Positions 43,002 to 51,067 of a stretch of DNA of 64,000 bases are shown here, piece by piece. Position numbers and translations under genes: made by a program. The stretch spans positions 1-64,000 of the forward strand of contig JBJMGT010000022.1 of assembly GCA_045807745.1 (NCBI GenBank), read 5' to 3'. The notes under the pieces were generated by a model, which saw nothing but the letters and a program-made list of their open reading frames with translations, ran no database searches and was not told the origin of the DNA. The stretch comes from QHXQ01 sp045807745. GTDB taxonomy: Bacteria; Acidobacteriota; Blastocatellia; Pyrinomonadales; Pyrinomonadaceae. The stretch's first letter is position 1; every line of letters starts with the position of its first letter.

Positions 43002-43901
43002 TCAAGCCAACTCTTCTGTCACTGCCAGCTTCGCGCGGCGACGGACGTTCAAGCCGATGCCGGCCATGATCGCCAAGCCCCCGGCCAAGATGCGCCAAGT
43101 AATGTGCTCATCAAGCCACCACAGGCCGAGCAGCACAGCAATGCCCGGCGTGACCAACGAGATGAGCATCGTCTTCGTCACGTCCATGTGCCGCACCAGC
43201 CAGTAGTAGAGCAGGAAGGCCGCGCACGAGCCGACGAGCGTGAGATAGAGCAAAGAGATTAACGCCATCCGCGTCCAGTGAAACGTGAACGGACTACCCT
43301 CCAACCAACGACCCACGATGAGCAACGGCACAAGCCCGCACAACATCTGCCCCGCCGCCAACACGGCCGGGTCGAGATGCCCGCCGCGCGCTTTAACGAG
43401 CACGTTCGAGTAGGCGGCGCAGAACGCGCCGACGATGATGGCGGCGCTCCCCGCCAATGCCGCCGGCCCCTCGCCGTGCAATTGATCCGCAAAGATCAAC
43501 GCCACGCCGGCCATTCCCAACAATACGCCGCCGAGTTTCGCCCAGGTGATCTGCTCCGCCGGCAGATGGTAATGCGCGATGACGAGACCGAAGATGGGAA
43601 TGCTCGTTTGCAGAATCGCCGCCAGCCCCGAAGAGATGCGCTGCTCGCCCCAGAAGACCGTGCCGTAGTTGATGGCGAATGAGAGTAAGCCTGTTAAGAG
43701 AATGAGCAGCCAGTCGCGCCGTGTGCGCGGCAGCGGCACGCGTCTGACGGCAACGACGACGAGCAGCACGGCGGCGGCGAGGACGAAGCGTATGCCTGCG
43801 AAACTGATGGGCGGCAAATCTGTCAGCCCCAGCTTGATGAAGAGCCACGTCGAACCCCAGATCAGGCAGAGCAACAGCCAGACGAAGACGGGCGCGCTCA
43901 T
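43002..43901 (-). CDS. EamA/DMT-superfamily transporter
   Basis: 299 residues with ten membrane helices in two repeats of five, each with an EamA-type pattern (LIWGSTWLFIKLGL in the first; GSAAIIVGAFCAAYSNVLVK and LTLVGSCAAFLLYYWLV in the second). Such proteins export amino acids, metabolites or drugs. The start codon overlaps the stop of the acetyltransferase gene upstream (43898-43901), so the two are translationally coupled, which may mean that a substrate is acetylated and exported. Confidence 0.88.
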   Translation of the reverse strand: MSAPVFVWLLLCLIWGSTWLFIKLGLTDLPPISFAGIRFVLAAAVLLVVVAVRRVPLPRTRRDWLLILLTGLLSFAINYGTVFWGEQRISSGLAAILQTSIPIFGLVIAHYHLPAEQITWAKLGGVLLGMAGVALIFADQLHGEGPAALAGSAAIIVGAFCAAYSNVLVKARGGHLDPAVLAAGQMLCGLVPLLIVGRWLEGSPFTFHWTRMALISLLYLTLVGSCAAFLLYYWLVRHMDVTKTMLISLVTPGIAVLLGLWWLDEHITWRILAGGLAIMAGIGLNVRRRAKLAVTEELA

Positions 43902-44407
43902 CTGTGTCCTTCAGTCTGCGCGGGCGCGCTTTGGTCTGTGCCGACAGATGACTGGCGGTCAAGCCCGCTCGCCCCCTGACGCGGATCGAATCGTTCCATC
44001 CAGAGGTCAGGCGTCGCCAGTTCATTAAAGCCGAAGCGCCGGTACAGTTCGTGCGCGTCGCGCGTCGCCAACAGCCAGCGGCGCAAGTCTTGTAACTCCG
44101 GATGCGCGATGATGACTTCGACAAGCCACTTCGCCAACCCCTGCCCGCGAAACTCTTCAAGCACGAACACGTCCGCCAGCCAAGCGAACGTAGCGTAGTC
44201 GGTCACAACGCGCGCAAAGCCGATCTGCCGTGCGCCTTGATAGAGACCAAAGGGAAGCGAATTATTGACCGCGCGTTCGACGACTGCGCGGCTGCGCCCT
44301 AAGCCCCAGTAAGATTGCCGGCTGATAAAATCGTGCAACACGTCGAAGTCGAGCCGCGCCCGGTCGGTGCTGATCTCAAAACGCCCGCGCCGCCAAACCT
44401 GTTCCAT
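43898..44407 (-). CDS. GNAT-family N-acetyltransferase coupled to the DMT transporter
   Basis: 169 residues with GGAGG eight bases before the ATG. SRAVVERAVNNSLPFGLYQ, then FAWLADVFVLEEFRGQGLAKWLVEVII with the acetyl-CoA loop RGQGLA, and WLLATRDAHELYRRFGF are the consecutive GNAT motifs of a common stand-alone family. Substrate unknown. Overlap with the downstream DMT transporter gene by four bases indicates joint translation. Confidence 0.88.
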   Translation of the reverse strand: MEQVWRRGRFEISTDRARLDFDVLHDFISRQSYWGLGRSRAVVERAVNNSLPFGLYQGARQIGFARVVTDYATFAWLADVFVLEEFRGQGLAKWLVEVIIAHPELQDLRRWLLATRDAHELYRRFGFNELATPDLWMERFDPRQGASGLDRQSSVGTDQSAPAQTEGHR

Positions 44408-44517
44408 GCGATGGCCTCCAAGTAGCTTCGATTTTAGGCGGTGTGCGTCGAGACTGAAAGAGCCACTTCACATTGCGTCTGAAGGGCCACTTAATTGAGT
44501 TACGCTCGCGTTCAAAT

Positions 44518-46152
44518 TTATTCGTGTTGGGTCGTGGCGCGCGGGCGGAAGCGCTCGACGTAATGACGATATGCGTCCACTTCTCGTTGCGCCCGCGCCC
44601 CGTTCCAACCGAGATACTTTTGCGCAATGCGCGCGGCCCCCGTGACGGCGTCGAGACCAACTGCGCGATTCAACCCGACCATCGTGCGCCGCAGCAGACA
44701 GTCCGCCAGCGTTCGGGCCCGTTCGACGCGAAACGCGAACACAACCTCTGCCCCAAGCGCGCCGCTCTCCGGGCTAAACGGCGCGCGCAACTCCGCCGTC
44801 TCGTCTGCCAGCCGCAGCACCTCGACGGCGCGCGTGCCGTAGACACGCAACAGGCGCTCGCTCGCGGCCATGGGCAACGCACTCTCGGCCTTGAAGCGCG
44901 CACTGAAGCTATGGAAGTCCGCGCACGCTGCGCCGGGGAGCGCACGCTCGACGGTCGTGCACGGCGGCGCGGGGCGGCGCAACTTTTGGTAGATGAGATT
45001 GACCGTCTGTTCGGCCAGCTCGCGATACGTCGTCAGCTTGCCGCCGATGATCGACACAAAGCCTGCGAGTTGCGGCGCATGATCGTGCACGAAGTGGCGG
45101 CGCGTGATGCCACCCGGCGTGCGCTCGGACTGATAGGCGAGCGGGCGCACACCCGCATAGGCGTAGAGCAGGTCAGCGCGCGTGAGTTGCGCGCGGGGCA
45201 GCACGCGGTTCGTTTCCGCGAGTAGATAATCGATCTCCGCGCCGTCCGGCGAGACGCGGTCGAGATCGCCCGTGTAGCGCAGATCGGTCGTGCCGATCAG
45301 ATAAAGCTCGTTCCAAGGGATGATGAAGAATGGCCGGTGGTCAACTTTAGCTTCGACGTAGAGCGCGGGCGTCGGCGCACCCGGAAAGGGCGTGACGACG
45401 ATGTGACTGCCCTTCGTCCCGCCGATCATCTGCTCAGGCGTGGGCCTAAGACTGGCTACCACCTCATCAACCCAAGGCCCCGCCGCGTTCAGCACCAGCG
45501 GCGCATGCGCGCGATACGTGCTGCCGCCCAATAGATCGTCGAACTCGACGCCGCGCACGCGTCTCTCGTCCGTCATGATGCGCGTCACGCGCGCGTAGGT
45601 CAGCAAAGCCGCGCCGTGCGCCGTCGCGTCGAGCGCATTCTCCAACGCGAGCCGCTCGGCGTATTCGACCTGCGCGTCGTAGTAGAGCGCCGCGCCGCGC
45701 AAGCCCTCCGTGGCGAGACCGGGCGCATGCGCCAGCGCCGCCGCACTGTTGAGCGTCTGATGCGACGCGAGTGATTTATCGAACGAGAGAAGGTCGTAGG
45801 CCCAGAGGCCGGCGCGGATCGTGAGCGGCGCGCGTGCACGGCCCGCGTAGAGCGGGATGAGCAGCGGCAGCGGGCGGACGAGATGCGGCGCAAGCCGGAG
45901 CAGACGCTCGCGCTCGCGCAGAGATTCGCGCACAAGACCCAGCTCGCCGTGTTCGAGGTAGCGCAAGCCCCCGTGTATCAGCCGCGTTGACCAACTGGTT
46001 GTGCCGCCCGCAATGTCGCCTTTGTCGAGCAGCAAGACGCGCAGCCCGCGCAAACTGGCATCGCGCGCGATGCCACAGCCGTTGATGCCTGCGCCGATAA
46101 TGATCGCGTCGAACAGCTCGCGCTCGATGTTTGTTAGAAGCTTACGTAGCAC
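44518..46152 (-). CDS. glpD: FAD-dependent glycerol-3-phosphate dehydrogenase
   Basis: 544 residues from GTG 46152. The dinucleotide-binding motif FDAIIIGAGINGCGIARDA is near the start. Signatures of the aerobic enzyme follow: GGTTSWSTRLIHGGLRYLE, LIGTTDLRYTGD and GGKLTTYRELAE. It oxidises sn-glycerol-3-phosphate to dihydroxyacetone phosphate at the inner membrane and gives electrons to quinone. A C-terminal helical domain completes it. No glpF or glpK is in the window. A 190-base repeat element lies just upstream. Confidence 0.95.
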   Translation of the reverse strand: MLRKLLTNIERELFDAIIIGAGINGCGIARDASLRGLRVLLLDKGDIAGGTTSWSTRLIHGGLRYLEHGELGLVRESLRERERLLRLAPHLVRPLPLLIPLYAGRARAPLTIRAGLWAYDLLSFDKSLASHQTLNSAAALAHAPGLATEGLRGAALYYDAQVEYAERLALENALDATAHGAALLTYARVTRIMTDERRVRGVEFDDLLGGSTYRAHAPLVLNAAGPWVDEVVASLRPTPEQMIGGTKGSHIVVTPFPGAPTPALYVEAKVDHRPFFIIPWNELYLIGTTDLRYTGDLDRVSPDGAEIDYLLAETNRVLPRAQLTRADLLYAYAGVRPLAYQSERTPGGITRRHFVHDHAPQLAGFVSIIGGKLTTYRELAEQTVNLIYQKLRRPAPPCTTVERALPGAACADFHSFSARFKAESALPMAASERLLRVYGTRAVEVLRLADETAELRAPFSPESGALGAEVVFAFRVERARTLADCLLRRTMVGLNRAVGLDAVTGAARIAQKYLGWNGARAQREVDAYRHYVERFRPRATTQHE

Positions 46153-46167
46153 AGTATTCGTATTCTC

Positions 46168-46357
46168 GTCCCGTAGGGACGGCTTGATAATAGCCCAGCC
46201 CTTCAGTGCTGGGTCAAAGTTGCAGCAAAAGACGAAGAGTCCCGTAGGGACGATTGAGATTCTGCCTCAGCCGTCCCTACGGGACTCAGGATGATTTTCT
46301 CTACGCGTGTCCCAGCACTGAAGTGCTGGGCTATTATCAAGCCGTCCCTAACGGGAC
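46168..46357. repeat. Nested 190-bp palindromic element
   Basis: Outer arms 46168-46213 and 46311-46357 match over 46 bases with one mismatch and one inserted base. Inside them are a second perfect pair (46237-46252 with 46272-46287) and a smaller hairpin around CAGCACTGAAGTGCTG (46313-46328). Each of the four arms contains GTCCCGTAGGGAC or a close form. The element fills the space from 12 bases before the esterase stop codon to 15 bases before the glpD start. Confidence 0.93.
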
Positions 46358-46368
46358 GCCCTCAGGTT

Positions 46369-47436
46369 CTACCGCACAGCGTTCCACACAAATGTGAACG
46401 CTGGCTCGCTGCGGTCGGCGAGGAACGTCCAGCCGTGCCCGCCGGGGGCGAGGTGATATTCGTGTTTGACGCCCGCCTCCGTTAGCACCGTGTCCAGTTG
46501 TCGATTGCCCTTGTCGAACCCGTAGCGATCCTGCTCGCCCACGTCGAAATAGATTTTCAACGCCTTGATCTTATCGGCGTTCGCGCGTGCTAGATAGAGT
46601 GGATTGTTCGCCTGAAAATAGGCGGCGTCGGGCGGTGCGCCGAAAAGTTTGGTGGCGAGTTGGTAACGATAACCACCGTAGCGATCAGTCTGCGCGCTCG
46701 GCGGTTGCGGCAACTCGTCGAAGAGCGCGGCACTGTGCGCGGCGACGCCCGTGAACAACTCTGGATGTTTGAACGCGATCAGCAGCGCGCCGTAGCCGCC
46801 CATCGAGATGCCTTCGAGCAAACGATGGCGTGCGCCCGGCAGCGTGCGATATTTGCCTTCGATGAACGGCAGGAAGTCTTGCACGATGGCGTCTTCATAG
46901 CGCGTGCCGTCCTTGCCGTTGATGTAGAAGCTGTTCGCACCGTAAGGCATGGCGATGATCAGGTCGCCGACCTTGCCGGCGGCGCGCAAGGCGGCAAATT
47001 TCGCCTCCAGCCCCTCGCCTTCCCAACTGCGCTCGTCGTTGTTGAGACCGTGCAGGAAGATGACGAGCGGGTAGCGCTGCTTCGGCTTCTGATCATAAGC
47101 GGGCGGCAGCGAGACGGCGTAACGCACGTTGCGGCCCAGACTCGCCGACGGGAATTCTGCGTACTCGATGCGCCCGCCGTTTGTGTTCTGCGGCGTTGGA
47201 GTAGGCGTTGCGCTGCCCGTTTGCTGGTTGGTGGCGACGGCGAGTCCTTGCCACGTCGCCGCCGCCACCGCTGCCGCCAGCGCCAGCGCGCAGGTCACGC
47301 CCGCGCACAGCACAAACGGCAGCAACTTGGCCGGAGAGCGCGCAAGGGTGACCCGTTGCGCACGGGTGCGCTCGTCTGCTGGCGTGCGCGCGTCTGTCGC
47401 AAGGGCCGCGCGCCGTTGGTTGCGAAAATTCTTCAT
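46369..47436 (-). CDS. Exported alpha/beta-hydrolase esterase (esterase D/feruloyl esterase type)
   Basis: 355 residues. A membrane-anchor or signal helix lies at about 40-62, then a Pro/Thr linker. The fold opens with NVRYAVSLPPAYDQKPKQRYPLVIFLHG (oxyanion region). The nucleophile Ser near 211 is in LEGISMGGYGAL, and the His is in LAPGGHGWTFL. DDRS and GEQDRYGF fit the acid positions. Relatives hydrolyse small esters or feruloyl groups, or are mycolyltransferase-like. It ends twelve bases from a repeat element and starts 13 bases downstream of the AhpD-like stop. Confidence 0.85.
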   Translation of the reverse strand: MKNFRNQRRAALATDARTPADERTRAQRVTLARSPAKLLPFVLCAGVTCALALAAAVAAATWQGLAVATNQQTGSATPTPTPQNTNGGRIEYAEFPSASLGRNVRYAVSLPPAYDQKPKQRYPLVIFLHGLNNDERSWEGEGLEAKFAALRAAGKVGDLIIAMPYGANSFYINGKDGTRYEDAIVQDFLPFIEGKYRTLPGARHRLLEGISMGGYGALLIAFKHPELFTGVAAHSAALFDELPQPPSAQTDRYGGYRYQLATKLFGAPPDAAYFQANNPLYLARANADKIKALKIYFDVGEQDRYGFDKGNRQLDTVLTEAGVKHEYHLAPGGHGWTFLADRSEPAFTFVWNAVR

Positions 47437-47449
47437 CAGCCCCCCTTGT

Positions 47450-47896
47450 TCACCCCTGCTGTTTCGTTGTAGACGGGAAGTGATTGAGACCGAGCCGCGC
47501 GGCGGTGCGGTCGCTCAGGTCGATCATGGCGGCGGCGTTGATGGCGGCGGCGATGCAGATCGCCTCGCTGATCTCCTCTTTGCTGACGCCTAACGCGAGC
47601 GCCTTCTTTATATGCCCGTCGAGGCAACCTTCACACTTGGCGACGAGCGACGCGGCGATGGAGATCAACTCCTGCACCTGCGGGTCGAGCACGCGCCGTT
47701 CGGGCGTGTAATACAACTCCTTGTAGTACGCACCGTAGACCTTCTTCATGCGCGGCTCAAGCATCGAGTAGGACGACGGTGGTTCGTCCGAAGCCATCGG
47801 GATCGTCCGTTCGGTCGAGACGTGCTCGGCCGCCGCGGCCGCATCGGCCGTGGCCGTGCCGGCCGCACCCGCGCCGTTCTTGTCATTCTCATCCAT
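47450..47896 (-). CDS. Carboxymuconolactone decarboxylase/AhpD-like protein
   Basis: 148 residues with AGGAG upstream. The core LISIAASLVAKCEGCLDGHIKKALALGVSKEEISEAI carries the Cys-x2-Cys plus His arrangement of AhpD-type peroxidase-like proteins. About 45 Ala-rich residues precede it. AhpD relatives reduce alkyl hydroperoxides or their partner proteins. This one could be a thiol-redox protein, but other CMD-family members have unrelated roles. It shares a direction with the esterase and the DUF2911-like gene. Confidence 0.86.
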   Translation of the reverse strand: MDENDKNGAGAAGTATADAAAAAEHVSTERTIPMASDEPPSSYSMLEPRMKKVYGAYYKELYYTPERRVLDPQVQELISIAASLVAKCEGCLDGHIKKALALGVSKEEISEAICIAAAINAAAMIDLSDRTAARLGLNHFPSTTKQQG

Positions 47897-47918
47897 CGCG
47901 TAATTCTCCTGAATAAAA

Positions 47919-47988
47919 AGTGCCGAGTGCCGAGTGACAAGTGACGAGTTAAAAACTCTTTCTTACTCGTCACTTGTCACTCGGCACT
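47919..47988. repeat. Heptamer-repeat hairpin element
   Basis: Left arm 47919-47949 is two AGTGCCG units, then AGTGACA and AGTGACG. Its last 24 bases are perfectly complementary to 47965-47988. The element starts five bases past the DUF2911-like stop codon and fills the gap to the AhpD-like gene. Confidence 0.94.
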
Positions 47989-47993
47989 GACTT

Positions 47994-48623
47994 TTACAGT
48001 GTCAGCTTCTCGGTCAGCGTGCGGTCGCCGTAGTGGAACTTGAGCCAGACGTTATGTCCGGTGCGGGCCGTTTCAATGACGAGATGATCGATTGCGGGCG
48101 CGCCCTTCGCGAACGTGATCGGCTTGGTGACGATGATGTTCGCGTCCTTCGGCGTATCGACGAACACATCGCCGGCCTTTAGGAACGTGCCGCCCTCGCC
48201 CGGTGTGAACGAGGCGAGCGACAGCAGCATGCCCTTATTCTCTTTCGGGTTCGCGGGCGTGATGACGATGGCGTAGTCGCCGGGCGCGAGCTTCTTGCCC
48301 GCCCAAGTGGCCGGCGCAGCGAGTTTCAGATGCGCGATGGGCCAAGTGCGCCCCGCGTAGTAGCCTTGATTGCGCGGATCGTTGCCGGTCTCAATGTAGC
48401 CGAACGTGGCCTCGCCGAACGGCAGGTTGAGGTAACGCACTTCAACTGCGCTCTTGGTTTGGCCCACGTCCACGGCGGACGCTTGCAAGGTGGTCAGCTT
48501 GCGCTTGTCCACGCGCGGCGTGCCCTGCATCGGAGTTTCCTGCGCTAATGCGGTCACGGCGCAGAACGTGACGACGAGAGCGGCGGTCAAAAGACGTGCG
48601 AGGAGTTTAGTGCGTGCTGTCAT
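47994..48623 (-). CDS. Secreted DUF2911-like protein
   Basis: 209 residues with a signal peptide (LLTAALVVTFCAVTALAQ). The pattern AAPATWAGKKLAPGDYAIVITPAN resembles the DUF2911 core, in which a beta-barrel repeat includes GGKxLPAGTYxLF, but several usual residues such as WRTGANE are missing, so this is a divergent member or a relative. The family has no known function and is usually periplasmic. AAAGGA precedes the ATG. It may form an operon with the AhpD-like protein and the esterase. Confidence 0.65.
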   Translation of the reverse strand: MTARTKLLARLLTAALVVTFCAVTALAQETPMQGTPRVDKRKLTTLQASAVDVGQTKSAVEVRYLNLPFGEATFGYIETGNDPRNQGYYAGRTWPIAHLKLAAPATWAGKKLAPGDYAIVITPANPKENKGMLLSLASFTPGEGGTFLKAGDVFVDTPKDANIIVTKPITFAKGAPAIDHLVIETARTGHNVWLKFHYGDRTLTEKLTL

Positions 48624-48737
48624 GATACTTCGGTTCCTTTCTCTGACGTATGGGTTGTGGCTTGACGCGCGTGTTTCGGAGACGCTGCTTGATACGTGCG
48701 CGCCACGCGTCGGGTTTCAGCACAGACGCGCAACAGT

Positions 48738-50921
48738 TTACCGAGCACTGCCTGCGGCTTGTTCGGCCGCTTGCAGGAAGTCTGTGACGGCCTTGATATA
48801 GCCCGCCGGGTCTGTGTCGTAAGCGTGCCCGTGCGTGGCGGTCTCGCCCGTGATAATGAGCTTGCGTTTCAGCGGATTACGGGCCGCGGCGTAGAGCGGC
48901 TCTAACACCGTCTCGTTCGGCATGCGCACGTCGCGGCTGCTGCCGATGAACAGAATCGGGCGCTGTATCTGCCCGACGGCACGCCGCAGGTCGAAATCGA
49001 CGACGCGAAAGTTCATGCGCCAAGCGGTGAACTCTAGCAGCAGCGTGGCGAAAGGAAAAGCGGGCACGCCGATGCCGCGCGGCAAGTGTATGAGCGAAAC
49101 GTGATGCCTGACCGTATCGGCGAACGAGAGAAAACTCGATTCGGCGACGACCGCGATGATGTCCTGCTCGTTCGCACTTTCAGCCGCCGCGAGCAGCGTC
49201 GCCGCCGCGCCCATTGAGACGCCCATCAAGACGATCTTCTGCCCCGGCGCGCGCGCCCGCACAAACTTCGTGGCCGCCTCTACGTCGTGCCTCTCCTCAT
49301 AACCGATGGTCGAGAACTCCGCCGGGCTGTGTCCGTGCCGTCTGAGATCGTAGAGCAGCACGCCGTAGCCCGCGCGCCACAAGTCTAGGCCACGCTCCAT
49401 CATTTCATAACGCGAGCGGAAGAGACCATGCGTCAAGATGACGTTGACGGCGTGCGTGCGCGCGGGCAGATACCAACCCGACAGTTGATTGCCGTCGGCT
49501 GAAGTGAACGAGACATCTTCGTAAGTCGCGCCCACAGCGGCCGGCGTGTCTCTGCGCTCACGCTCGCCGGGGCGCGTGCCCGCCTTCGTCACGGCGAAGC
49601 TCAACAGCAGCGGCAAGCCCACGACGATTAAGAGCGCCAGCGCGCAGACCACGTAAGCCAACTTGCGCAGCACGCGCCTGCGTCTTCGTTGCGCATCGGG
49701 CTGAGCATGTGGCTCGTAGAGTTTGCGCAGCGAGAGCCACGCGCCAAAGGTCAACACGGCGCACCACAGTGCCACGCCCATCAACCCGAAGCGCGGATAC
49801 AGCCGCGCCCCCACCGCCACGGCGACCGCGATGCCGAGTTGCGACATGCCGTTCCGGAGCGCCACGTAAGTCGCGCGCTCGGCCGGCGCGACCAGTTCTG
49901 TGATCAAGGCTTGCAGCGGCGCGACGCGCAGCGCAGCGACGAAAGCCGTCACCCCGATCAAAGTCCAGAGCGTCGCACTGTGATTAAAGGTCGGCAGCAA
50001 CAACAACAGCACGCCCATCGCAACGCTGCTGCCGATGGCCACGCGCCGCTTGCCGTAACGATCCGCGAGCATCCCGCCCGCCGCGCCGCCGCCGACCGCG
50101 CCCAGTCCTGCCACCGCATAGATCGCGCCGACCTCGCGCGGCCCCTCGTGGAACGCATCGAACAGCCACGCGCCTAAGTAAGTCGTCAACCCCACAAGGC
50201 CGCCGGAGATAAAGAACGCGCTTACGATCCCGCGCCGCGTCGCACTCGTGCGCCACGCCAGACGCCACAGCGCGCCCAGACTCGCCGTCTCCTTGGTCGC
50301 CCCGGCCGCGTTATCTGTCTGCTCCTTGTCTGCTACTCCGCGCAACGGGAACTGCCGCACGAGCAAGCCCGCAAGTCCGACCAGCACGGCCGTCGCGCCG
50401 AAGACCGCACGCCAGCCGTACTGCCCCGCGAGCCAAGTCCCCGCCGGCACGCCCAACACCGGCGCGAGGAAATAACTGATCGCCACGCCGCTCATCTGCC
50501 GCCCACGCCGCGCATAATCCGACGCGTTCGCCAAGGCCGCAATCGCCAGCGCCGACACTAATCCGCCCGCAAAGCCCGCCAGCGCCCGCGCCGCCCAGAA
50601 GACTGCCAGCTTTGGTGCAAACGCCGCCGCCAGATTAGCGACCACGAACAACACCGCCGCACGCGGCAACCAGACCGTGGCCTCGACGCGCGGCGCGAAC
50701 CGCCCCAACAACAACGCGACCGTCGCCGCCGCGACCGCGTAGATCGTCACACTCGCGGCCACGAACGTCGGCGCGGTCTGTAGGCCCGCTGCCACCTGCG
50801 GCGTGATCGCGCCGATGACTTGCGAATCAATCAGCGCCGCCAGCATCAGCAGACAAGCCGACACGACGGCCGGGCGCAGAGACGTTTGCGTGTGCATTGG
50901 ATCGGGGGTGGTGGTTGACAT
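48738..50921 (-). CDS. MFS transporter fused to an alpha/beta hydrolase
   Basis: 727 residues from ATG 50921, or 740 from ATG 50960; neither has a clear Shine-Dalgarno sequence. Residues 1-410 are a twelve-helix major facilitator of the drug-efflux sort (LAALIDSQVIGAITPQVA, YARRGRQMSGVAISYFLAP). After one more membrane helix (about 430-450) comes a serine hydrolase: VNVILTHGLFRSRYEMM, LYDLRRHGHS, nucleophile in MGVSMGAA (about 570), with Asp in IGSSRDV and His in ATHGHAYD. Each half is complete, and the reading frame is uninterrupted, so this is a true fusion. The hydrolase would face the cytoplasm or periplasm depending on the extra helix; I expect the periplasm. Confidence 0.9.
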   Translation of the reverse strand: MSTTTPDPMHTQTSLRPAVVSACLLMLAALIDSQVIGAITPQVAAGLQTAPTFVAASVTIYAVAAATVALLLGRFAPRVEATVWLPRAAVLFVVANLAAAFAPKLAVFWAARALAGFAGGLVSALAIAALANASDYARRGRQMSGVAISYFLAPVLGVPAGTWLAGQYGWRAVFGATAVLVGLAGLLVRQFPLRGVADKEQTDNAAGATKETASLGALWRLAWRTSATRRGIVSAFFISGGLVGLTTYLGAWLFDAFHEGPREVGAIYAVAGLGAVGGGAAGGMLADRYGKRRVAIGSSVAMGVLLLLLPTFNHSATLWTLIGVTAFVAALRVAPLQALITELVAPAERATYVALRNGMSQLGIAVAVAVGARLYPRFGLMGVALWCAVLTFGAWLSLRKLYEPHAQPDAQRRRRRVLRKLAYVVCALALLIVVGLPLLLSFAVTKAGTRPGERERRDTPAAVGATYEDVSFTSADGNQLSGWYLPARTHAVNVILTHGLFRSRYEMMERGLDLWRAGYGVLLYDLRRHGHSPAEFSTIGYEERHDVEAATKFVRARAPGQKIVLMGVSMGAAATLLAAAESANEQDIIAVVAESSFLSFADTVRHHVSLIHLPRGIGVPAFPFATLLLEFTAWRMNFRVVDFDLRRAVGQIQRPILFIGSSRDVRMPNETVLEPLYAAARNPLKRKLIITGETATHGHAYDTDPAGYIKAVTDFLQAAEQAAGSAR

Positions 50922-51067
50922 AGGTCGCAGCGTGCTCGCGCATCTTCGCTTGCGTGCCATTGCTTGTCAACAATAGATGCATGGGCGGCGCAGAGACCTG
51001 CGCGCTGCAAGCGCAACCAAGTTATAATCGCGCGCCGGGTAAGTTAATCTTTAGGCGCAACTGAAGA

